A stretch of 9,532 bases of DNA from JBFWQM01 sp050249455 (GTDB lineage Bacteria > Pseudomonadota > Alphaproteobacteria > MPNO01 > VGEU01). This document shows, in pieces, positions 1 through 5,260 of the stretch (the first letter of the stretch is position 1; every line of letters begins with the position of its first letter). The stretch covers positions 1 to 9,532 of the forward strand of contig JBFWQM010000207.1 in the NCBI GenBank assembly GCA_050249455.1, written 5' to 3'. The notes beneath the pieces were generated by a model. It ran no database searches. It saw nothing but the letters and a program-made list of their open reading frames with translations, and had not been told where the DNA came from. Made by a program: the position numbers and the translations under genes.

Positions 1-354
1 GACCACTTCGCCTACGTGCCGTACGCGGAGGGCACCGGCAGCGCGGCGTTCAAGAACCTGCTCGACCTGATCGCCAACCCCAAGGTCTGGGTCAAGGTGA
101 GCTGCGCCGACCGCATCTCCAAGCAGCCGGCGCCGTGGGAGGAATCGATCCCGTTCGGCAAGAAGGTCTACGAGACCGCGCCGGACCGCACCATCTGGGG
201 AACCGACTGGCCGCATTCCAGCCGCTTCGAGCCCGGCCTGATCCCCAACGACGGCGACGTCATGGACATCCTCGGCCTCTATCTGGAGGACGAGGCGAGC
301 CGCAAGGCGGTGCTGGTGGACAACCCGGCCCGGCTCTACGGCTTCCCGGCCTGA
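1..354 (+). CDS. Amidohydrolase family protein (LigI-like), 5'-truncated
   Basis: This is the C-terminal part (117 residues) of a TIM-barrel metal-dependent hydrolase; the reading frame is open from base 1, so the start lies outside the window, and it ends in TGA. The visible strand-turn motif IWGTDWPH (about residues 65-72 of the visible part) carries the Asp that acts as catalytic base or metal ligand in the amidohydrolase_2 / COG3618 group, which includes 2-pyrone-4,6-dicarboxylate lactonase (LigI). The C-terminal NPARLYGF is the family's usual ending (N-x-x-x-L-Y/F-x-F). LigI-type enzymes open lactones or hydrolyse ring esters in aromatic catabolism in the cytoplasm. The substrate here cannot be read: the N-terminal metal-binding HxH region is missing. 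An 88-nt gap with a long inverted repeat follows, so transcription probably ends there. Confidence 0.85.
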   Translation, partial: DHFAYVPYAEGTGSAAFKNLLDLIANPKVWVKVSCADRISKQPAPWEESIPFGKKVYETAPDRTIWGTDWPHSSRFEPGLIPNDGDVMDILGLYLEDEASRKAVLVDNPARLYGFPA

Positions 355-379
355 CGAGGGCTATTTTTCGCTGTCGCGT

Positions 380-467
380 GGCCCCCTCCCCCAACCCCCT
401 CCCTCCAGGGGAGGGGGAGAAGAAAGTAGCCCCCTCCCCTGGAGGGAGGGGGTTGGGGGCGGGGGCC
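380..467. repeat. 38-bp near-perfect inverted repeat, G/C-run rich, possible terminator
   Basis: The left arm is 380-417 and the right arm 430-467; they are complementary at 37 of 38 positions (the mismatch is at 387 against 460), around a 12-nt A/G-rich loop (418-429). The arms are almost only C and G runs. The repeat begins 25 nt after the amidohydrolase stop codon, so it could act as a strong hairpin terminator for it, although no T-run follows. It resembles the C-run/G-run intergenic palindromes that occur in many copies in some GC-rich proteobacterial chromosomes. That family assignment is from general knowledge, and copy number cannot be checked here. Confidence 0.85.
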
Positions 468-610
468 GGTGCAAGACCACCATCGCCGATCCGTGTGCGT
501 CGTTCACCGTGCAACGCGCCGGACCCGTACGAATCCCGGCGCCGCCGGCCGTGACCCGGTCGTATCGGCCGGGTTAGGATGCCGGCCCGCCACCAACCGG
601 AGCCGTCCGC

Positions 611-1246
611 GTGAGCGCACCGCCGAGCCAGCCGCCGCCGCAGGCCCGCGACTGGCTGCAGTCGCCCGACCTGCAGCGCCAGGGGCCGCCGGCCTTCATC
701 CTGGCCTACCCCAACGTGCTGCCGGCCGACGAATGCCGCGCGCTGATCGAGCGGTTCGAGGCCGACGAGCGGGTGCGCCCGAGCTGGGGCAAGTATTCGG
801 AGCGGCCGACCAACCGCACCGGCGCGATGCTGGCGACGGCCCAGCACCCCGATTGGCGCGACGTGGTGGAGCGGATCAACAGCGCGATCCGCCCCTATTT
901 GGAGCACTACGCCGGCGTCTTCACCGCGTTCAAGCGCATCCTGATCACCGACCAGTGGGAGCTGTCGGCGCCGCTGATCGAGCGGATCGAGCCCGGCCAG
1001 GGCTTCGACTGGCACTTCGACGGCAACCTGCCGGGCACCGAGCGCCGCGTTCTGGCGACCATCCTCTACCTCGCCGACATCGCCGACGGCGGCGCGACCC
1101 AGTTCGCCTACCAGGGCGCGGCGGTGCAGCCGAAGGCCGGCATGCTGGTGCTGTTCCCGCCGTTCTGGACCCACCTGCACCGCGGCGACACGCCGAAGGC
1201 CGGGCGCAAGTACAACGTCACCAACTTCGTGGTGCTGCGCAGCTGA
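611..1246 (+). CDS. 2OG-Fe(II) oxygenase (prolyl-4-hydroxylase-like)
   Basis: This is a 211-residue cytoplasmic protein with the double-stranded beta-helix of Fe(II)/2-oxoglutarate dioxygenases. The iron triad is visible: HxD as H135-F-D137 in DWHFDGN, and a distal His (H190, in THLHRGD) about 50 residues later. It is followed by R199/K200 in GRKYNV, where the family places the basic residue that holds the 2-oxoglutarate carboxylate. GGATQF (160-165) and AGMLVLFPP (176-184) match the P4H core strands. The enzyme would hydroxylate a protein or small molecule while splitting 2-oxoglutarate to succinate and CO2; the target is unknown. The start is GTG with GGAG at 599-602 eight nt upstream; no better ATG lies nearby. 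The gene stands alone: a 256-nt gap precedes it and yciB follows 105 nt later. The N-terminus (1-25) is Pro/Gln-rich and probably disordered. Confidence 0.88.
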   Translation: MSAPPSQPPPQARDWLQSPDLQRQGPPAFILAYPNVLPADECRALIERFEADERVRPSWGKYSERPTNRTGAMLATAQHPDWRDVVERINSAIRPYLEHYAGVFTAFKRILITDQWELSAPLIERIEPGQGFDWHFDGNLPGTERRVLATILYLADIADGGATQFAYQGAAVQPKAGMLVLFPPFWTHLHRGDTPKAGRKYNVTNFVVLRS

Positions 1247-1268
1247 ACCGACGGCGCGGCGGGACGCG

Positions 1269-1302
1269 ATTGCGCCCCCGCGCGGCTGCGCGCAATTGCG
1301 CG
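1269..1302. repeat. Small inverted repeat including a 14-bp perfect palindrome
   Basis: ATTGCGC (1269-1275) and GCGCAAT (1290-1296) can pair as a 7-bp stem with a 14-nt loop, 22 nt after the oxygenase stop. The right arm sits inside a perfect 14-bp palindrome, CGCGCAATTGCGCG (1289-1302), about 50 nt before the yciB start. It could be a weak terminator for the oxygenase gene or an operator for yciB; the sequence does not decide between them, and in such GC-rich DNA a short palindrome may be chance. Confidence 0.35.
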
Positions 1303-1351
1303 ACGCCCCGGCCTGCCGATATGCTGCCGCCTCCCCTGCACAGGACGGGTG

Positions 1352-1924
1352 ATGACAAGAGCCGACGCACCGAGCTGGCTGAAGCCGACCGTGGACTACG
1401 GCCCGTTGGCCGTGTTCTTCATCGCCTACTGGCTGGGCGACCTGATGACCGCCACCGCGGCGCTGATCGCCGCCACCGCGCTCGCCATCGCGCTGTCGCT
1501 GGTGGTCGCCCGCCACGTGCCGATGATGCCGCTGGTCACCGCGGTGGTTGTCGGCGTGTTCGGCGGCCTGACCCTGATCCTGCAGGACGACACCTTCATC
1601 AAGCTGAAGCCGACCATCGTTCAGGTGATCTTCGCGGCGCTGCTGTTCGGCGGCATCGCGATGGGCAAGCAGCCGCTGCGCTTCCTGATGTCGAGCGCCA
1701 TCGCGATGGACGACGCCGGGTGGCGCGGCCTGACCCTGCGCTTCGCCTGGTTCTTCCTGGCGATGGCCGCGGCCAACGAGGTGGTGTGGCGCACCCAGTC
1801 CACCGACACCTGGGTCAACTTCAAGGTGTTCGGCATCCTGGCGCTGACCATGATCTTCGTCATGGCCCAGGTCCCGTTCATGAACCGCCACCGCCTGCCG
1901 GAGGCGGAGGAGAAGAAGGGGTAA
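1352..1924 (+). CDS. yciB: Inner-membrane septation protein A (YciB/IspZ)
   Basis: This is a 190-residue polytopic inner-membrane protein of the YciB/IspZ family. In enterobacteria YciB interacts with cell-envelope and division proteins and affects septation and envelope integrity; its biochemical activity is not known. Family marks visible are KPTIVQVIFAALLFGG around 89-104 and the C-terminal stretch NEVVWRTQSTDTWVNFKVFG. Several hydrophobic segments (about residues 15-65, 68-78, 93-105, 128-142 and 160-173) fit the usual five to six membrane helices, and the tail is charged (EAEEKKG). The start is taken as ATG 1352, with AGGA at 1342-1345 six nt upstream. The in-frame GTG at 1349 would add one residue but leaves only 3 nt of spacing. 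Length is close to the family's usual 180-210. In many proteobacteria yciB stands among housekeeping genes, so it marks this as core chromosome. Confidence 0.93.
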   Translation: MTRADAPSWLKPTVDYGPLAVFFIAYWLGDLMTATAALIAATALAIALSLVVARHVPMMPLVTAVVVGVFGGLTLILQDDTFIKLKPTIVQVIFAALLFGGIAMGKQPLRFLMSSAIAMDDAGWRGLTLRFAWFFLAMAAANEVVWRTQSTDTWVNFKVFGILALTMIFVMAQVPFMNRHRLPEAEEKKG

Positions 1925-1969
1925 ATCCTGGCGGCTCGGCGTGCCGGGTCGTTCTGCCTCCGATAGTCG

Positions 1970-2065
1970 GTAGGGGCGGGTTTCAAACCCGCCCGCGGCC
2001 TATGCGACTGCACCGCCGCTTGACGCAAAAACACAAAACAGGTCGGGTCTGCAACCCGCCCCTAC
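1970..2065. repeat. Nested inverted repeat between convergent genes, possible bidirectional terminator
   Basis: Arms 1970-1994 and 2041-2065 are complementary over 25 nt with 3 mismatches; the outer 13 nt (GTAGGGGCGGGTT and its complement) match perfectly. The arms are separated by 46 nt. The left arm is also a hairpin alone: GGGCGGG (1974-1980), loop TTTCAAA, CCCGCCC (1988-1994). The element fills the gap between yciB (stop 1924) and the convergent dehydrogenase (stop 2086), where a two-way terminator would be expected. GTAGGGGCGGGTT/AACCCGCCCCTAC modules are a recurring type of dispersed repeat in bacterial genomes; whether this genome has many copies cannot be seen here. Confidence 0.8.
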
Positions 2066-2085
2066 GGAGGGAGGTGGCAAGAACG

Positions 2086-3033
2086 CTATCCCTTCGCCCC
2101 CAGGCCGTCGTCCACCGGGACGTTCTCCGGCTTGAGCTCCAGCCCGGCCGCCTTCGCCGCCTGGGTGAGGAGCGCGGCGAAATCCGACTCGCCGTAGCCG
2201 CTGCCGATCAGCGCCTGCACGATCTCGCGCGTCGCGGCGGCCAGCGGCATCGGCACCTCCAGCGCGCGCGCCGCCGACAGGCCGAGGTCGAGGTCCTTGC
2301 GCAGCAGCTTCGGCGTGAACGTCACGGTGTAGTCGAGGTTGACGAACGCCGGCGACTTGTAGCGGGTGAAGGTGGAGCCCATGACGCTCTTGTTCATGAA
2401 CTCCAGGAAGGCGTGGCGCGGCACGCCGCGCTTCTCCGCCAGCACCGTGATTTCGGCCAGGGACTGCGACACGACGCCGAGGAAGACGTTGTGGCAGATC
2501 TTCATCAGCCGCGACAGGTCGCCCTCGCCGACATAGGTGCTGCCGGTGCCGATCGCCGCCAGCAGCGGCTCGACCACGTCGTAGGCATCGCGCGGGCCGG
2601 AGACGGCGAAGGAGAGCTTGCCCGCCTTCACCACCTTGCCGTTGCCGCTGACCGGCGCGGCCAGCAGCTTGACGCCGAGGCGCTCGGCGGCGGCGCGCAC
2701 CTCGGTCGAGGACTCCTCCGACACCGTGGTGCTGTCGACCAGGATCTTCGGCCGCGCGTCCTTGCGCGACAGCACGCCGTCGGGGCCGATGGTGACGTCC
2801 TTGAAGTCGTCGGAGGCGGCGACGATGGTGAACACGATGTCGCGGTCGGCGAGCTCGATCGGCTTGTCCACGATCTTCGCGCCGTATTCCTTCAGGGGCT
2901 CGGCCTTGGCGCGGGTGCGGTTGTAGACCGCCACGTCGCAGCCCGCCTTGAGCAGGCGCTGCGCCATCGGATAACCCATGCGGCCGGCGCCGACCCAGCC
3001 GATCGAATGCTTCTTGAACACGTCCGCGGCCAT
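2086..3033 (-). CDS. NAD(P)-dependent oxidoreductase, 3-hydroxyisobutyrate dehydrogenase family
   Basis: This is a 315-residue beta-hydroxyacid dehydrogenase. The N-terminal Rossmann domain has the dinucleotide loop GWVGAGRMGYPMAQRL (12-27), and NRT (38-40) follows the second strand. The substrate-loop region reads APVSGNGKVVKAGKL (126-140), where the family usually has PVSGG-x-x-G-A-x-x-G. The catalytic Lys lies in LMKICHN (K178), and KDLDLG (246-251) in the all-helical C-terminal domain. The enzyme would oxidise a 3-hydroxy acid, or reduce a semialdehyde, with NAD(P) in the cytoplasm; the loop changes make the substrate uncertain. ATG 3033 is chosen because GGAG (complement of 3040-3043) lies 6 nt upstream. 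An in-frame ATG at 3045 has no such site, and extension to 3108 would cross the promoter-like sequence. Length is a little above the family's typical 290-300. It is divergent from the lipoprotein gene and convergent with yciB. Confidence 0.88.
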   Translation of the reverse strand: MAADVFKKHSIGWVGAGRMGYPMAQRLLKAGCDVAVYNRTRAKAEPLKEYGAKIVDKPIELADRDIVFTIVAASDDFKDVTIGPDGVLSRKDARPKILVDSTTVSEESSTEVRAAAERLGVKLLAAPVSGNGKVVKAGKLSFAVSGPRDAYDVVEPLLAAIGTGSTYVGEGDLSRLMKICHNVFLGVVSQSLAEITVLAEKRGVPRHAFLEFMNKSVMGSTFTRYKSPAFVNLDYTVTFTPKLLRKDLDLGLSAARALEVPMPLAAATREIVQALIGSGYGESDFAALLTQAAKAAGLELKPENVPVDDGLGAKG

Positions 3034-3066
3034 CGTCGTCTCCATGGGTGAGCGGTCGAAGCGCCT

Positions 3067-3094
3067 ACAATAGGCACCCCCGGCGGCGTGGCAA
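3067..3094 (-). promoter_or_regulatory. Possible sigma70-type promoter of the dehydrogenase gene
   Basis: On the minus strand TTGCCA (complement of 3089-3094, 5 of 6 to TTGACA) is followed after 16 nt by TATTGT (complement of 3067-3072, 4 of 6 to TATAAT). Transcription would begin near 3060, giving a leader of about 27 nt before ATG 3033. This is a motif match by eye only. Confidence 0.4.
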
Positions 3095-3107
3095 GGCGCC
3101 ATCGCCA

Positions 3108-3135
3108 TTGCAACCGCCGCCGGCCCGGCGATAAT
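3108..3135 (+). promoter_or_regulatory. Possible sigma70-type promoter of the lipoprotein gene cluster
   Basis: TTGCAA (3108-3113, 4 of 6) and GATAAT (3130-3135, 5 of 6) are separated by 16 nt. Transcription would begin near 3142, leaving a leader of about 50 nt with a small hairpin (GCGCCC 3149-3154 and GGGCGC 3160-3165) ahead of the lipoprotein start. It stands back to back with the opposite-strand promoter candidate at 3067-3094; the two -35 boxes are 13 nt apart. Confidence 0.4.
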
Positions 3136-3191
3136 CGGAACCGGGGGAGCGCCCGTGGGGGGCGCACATGAGATCGTTCGGGGGGTAGCCC

Positions 3192-4031
3192 ATGCAGGGC
3201 TTGCGCAACCTTGTGGCCGCCTGCGCCGCGGCGCTTGTGCTGGCCGCCTGCACCAACCTGGCGGCGGTGCGCGACTTCGCCGATTCGTCGCGCGACGTCG
3301 CGCAATACGACGTGCTGGTCGCCGACTACGTCGCCTTCCCGGCCCGCCAGAAGCGCTACCAGCCCGAAGGCCAGCACGCCACGCTCGAACAGCTCGCGCG
3401 CGCGCGCGCCGCGCAGAAGGACGGCCTGGTCGCGCTGCAGGCGGCGCTCGCCGAGTACATGGACGCCCTGGGCGACCTCGCCGACGATACGCGGGCCACC
3501 TATGACGGCCAGCTCGACCCGCTGGGCAAGGCCGCAGCGTCGGCGCAGTTCGTCGCGCCGACCCAGGCGGCGGCGGTGTCCGGCATCGCCGGGCTCCTGG
3601 TCCAGGCCTCGCTGGGCGGCTGGCGGCGGTCGCAGGTCTCGACCCTGATCGCCGAGGGCAACGGCCCGGTCCAGACCATCTGCGCCAACCTGAAGCAGCT
3701 CGCCGAGGGCGCCTTCCGCGGCGACGTCCAGCGCGAGCGCGACACGGTGCGCCTGTTCTTCCGCGACGCCGAGGCGGAGACGCAGCCGCGCGAGCGCGCC
3801 GTCCGGATCGTGCTGGAGGATTTGCGCGACCGCCGGTTCGCCGAGCTCGACGCGAAGCTCGCCGTCGCCGACAGCTACGCCAAGGCGGTCGAGCGCATCG
3901 CGGCCGGCCACCAACGCCTCTACGATGCGCGCGGCGACATCGACCGCGACGAGCTGATCTCCGCGCTCAAGCGCAACGCGAAGGAGCTGCGCGCACTGGG
4001 CGCGCAGCTTCGCCCGCTTCTGCCGATCTGA
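3192..4031 (+). CDS. Predicted lipoprotein of unknown function, helical
   Basis: I do not recognise a named family. The 279-residue product starts with a lipoprotein signal peptide: MQGLRN, a hydrophobic stretch, then LAAC with the lipidated Cys at C20. The residue after it (T21) is not Asp, so outer-membrane sorting is more likely. The mature protein is almost entirely helix-forming and highly charged (about 30-115 and 160-275), with one hydrophobic, Ala/Gly-rich stretch near 119-144. Another Cys is at C164 (QTICANLKQL). No catalytic motif is evident. ATG 3192 follows a G-rich sequence (3177-3186) that serves as a modest ribosome site. It is the first gene of a tight cluster: the next start is 10 nt past its stop. 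A structural or scaffolding envelope role is an inference; the function is unknown. Confidence 0.8.
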   Translation: MQGLRNLVAACAAALVLAACTNLAAVRDFADSSRDVAQYDVLVADYVAFPARQKRYQPEGQHATLEQLARARAAQKDGLVALQAALAEYMDALGDLADDTRATYDGQLDPLGKAAASAQFVAPTQAAAVSGIAGLLVQASLGGWRRSQVSTLIAEGNGPVQTICANLKQLAEGAFRGDVQRERDTVRLFFRDAEAETQPRERAVRIVLEDLRDRRFAELDAKLAVADSYAKAVERIAAGHQRLYDARGDIDRDELISALKRNAKELRALGAQLRPLLPI

Positions 4032-4041
4032 GGGCAAGGCC

Positions 4042-4437
4042 ATGGCGAAACTGACGTCCGACGACGCGTTCGACCTGTCGCGCCGCTACCACGACCTGGC
4101 GATGGCGGTGGCCGACCACCGCTTCGATCACCGCAAGACCCTGAAGGCCAGGGAGCTCAAGGAGCTCGAGGACCTGCAGTGGTCGCTGATGAACGCCTCC
4201 TCCGACCTCGCCACCCACGCCGTCGGCCTTGTGCTCGACGAGACGCAGGCCAGCCTCGCCCAACTCCGCCAGGCGACCGACCAGGCGCGCAAGGCGATCC
4301 GCAAGCTCGACACGGCGAAGAAGGTGCTGACCATCGCCGGGGCGACGCTCGGGCTCGCGATGGCGGTCATGTCGAAGGACATCGGCGCGGTCGCCAGCAA
4401 CGCCAAGACGGTTCTCGAGGCGGTGAAAGGCGCCTAG
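4042..4437 (+). CDS. Small helical protein of unknown function
   Basis: The 131-residue protein has no signal peptide and no recognised domain. Residues 5-95 look like long amphipathic helices rich in Arg, Lys, Asp and Glu, including KARELKELEDLQWSLMN (35-51) and ETQASLAQLRQATDQARKAI (67-86), a probable coiled coil. A moderately hydrophobic stretch, VLTIAGATLGLAMAVM (95-110), follows, then a short helix to the end. That stretch could be a membrane-touching or buried helix; a full membrane span is possible but short. ATG 4042 has an AGGGCAAGG site (4031-4039) that overlaps the lipoprotein stop, so the two genes are very likely co-transcribed and perhaps translationally linked. The paired helical design suggests that it binds its lipoprotein neighbour, but this is an inference from context only. 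Confidence 0.75.
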   Translation: MAKLTSDDAFDLSRRYHDLAMAVADHRFDHRKTLKARELKELEDLQWSLMNASSDLATHAVGLVLDETQASLAQLRQATDQARKAIRKLDTAKKVLTIAGATLGLAMAVMSKDIGAVASNAKTVLEAVKGA

Positions 4438-4471
4438 CGCGCCAAACACCGAGACGAACAGGAACGATATC

Positions 4472-5248
4472 ATGATCGCAGCGCTACGCCGTTCGGCCGT
4501 CGCCGCCTGCCTCGCCGTCCTGGCCGGCAGCGCCGTCGCGCAGGAGAACGTCACCATCAACGTCAACCACGAGGCGGCGTCGGGCCGCGTCCTGGTCAAC
4601 GGCGTGCCGGTGATGCGCTTCGATTCCCAGCCGCGCCAGCCCGACAGCGGCCCGCCGACCTCGATGGTCAACGGCGGCATGTGGATGAACGACGGCCCGA
4701 ACGAGGTGGTGGTCGAGGTCAAGTCGAAGGGCCCGGGCAGCAACGTGCGGGTGGTGCTGCTGAAGTCGATCGATGCGCCGGCGGTGCTCGATTCGACCGT
4801 GAAGGGATCGGACGGCCGGGTCGCGCAGTCGGTGACGATGTCGGGCCTGCCGCACTGGTCGTGGCTGCATTCCGAGCCGTGGAGCGGCGACCCGCGCGCC
4901 GTGCTGGACGCCGTCCGGTCGCTGCACCGCGCGCTCGACACCAAGGACGTCACCGGCCACGACGCGATGCGCAAGGCGTTCGAGGCCGACATGAGCCAGA
5001 TGATGGGCGGCCCGATGCCGGACGAGGTGCGCAAGGAGATCCACGAGTCGATCCGCAAGTCGACCGTGCTGCCGCTGCCCGCCGAGATGACCGTCTCGGC
5101 CCACTACGACAACCGGCTGTTCGTGGTCAGCGCGCCCAACGGCAAGCCGCCGGTGCGGCTGCGCGAACCCGGCATGTCGGACGACGACCTGATCGAGACC
5201 GGCCAGTACTGGGTGCGGTTGGGCGGCGCCTGGCAGCTGGTTCGGTAG
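4472..5248 (+). CDS. Predicted secreted (periplasmic) protein of unknown function
   Basis: The 258-residue product begins with a classical signal peptide (MIAALRRS, hydrophobic core 9-18, cleavage probably after AVA at residue 23), so it should be exported. The mature part looks two-part. An N-terminal beta-rich domain (about 25-125) has alternating strands such as NVTINVNH, GRVLVNGVPVMRF and NEVVVEVKSKG. A helical middle (about 140-200, containing MSQMMGGPMPDEV) leads to a short beta tail (205-258). It has no Cys after the signal peptide and no catalytic signature that I can see. ATG 4472 has AGGA at 4460-4463, 8 nt upstream. It lies 34 nt after the small helical gene, the third member of the cluster, and ends 12 nt before the convergent hydrolase stop. 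The beta domain may bind ligand or partner; the family is not recognised. Confidence 0.78.
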   Translation: MIAALRRSAVAACLAVLAGSAVAQENVTINVNHEAASGRVLVNGVPVMRFDSQPRQPDSGPPTSMVNGGMWMNDGPNEVVVEVKSKGPGSNVRVVLLKSIDAPAVLDSTVKGSDGRVAQSVTMSGLPHWSWLHSEPWSGDPRAVLDAVRSLHRALDTKDVTGHDAMRKAFEADMSQMMGGPMPDEVRKEIHESIRKSTVLPLPAEMTVSAHYDNRLFVVSAPNGKPPVRLREPGMSDDDLIETGQYWVRLGGAWQLVR

Positions 5249-5260
5249 CCCCGCCCCGCC

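Noticed and set aside
260..1891. A 543-residue open frame on the minus strand
   Set aside because: It is antisense to three well-supported genes, has a low-complexity His/Arg/Gln/Gly translation, and crosses the 380-467 repeat.
469..3051. An 860-residue open frame on the + strand
   Set aside because: It is Arg/Ala/Gly/His-rich with no domain, runs out of frame across the oxygenase and yciB genes and antisense to the dehydrogenase, and passes through the 1970-2065 repeat. It is a product of high GC content.
3395..3407. An alternating CG run (13 nt) that could adopt Z-DNA
   Set aside because: It encodes the Ala-Arg repeats of the lipoprotein through ordinary GC-rich codons; it is too short and too expected to be a signal.
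2892..4043. A 383-residue minus-strand frame opposite the lipoprotein gene
   Set aside because: The + strand gene has a lipobox and ribosome site; this frame has neither and overlaps the start of the dehydrogenase gene in another frame.
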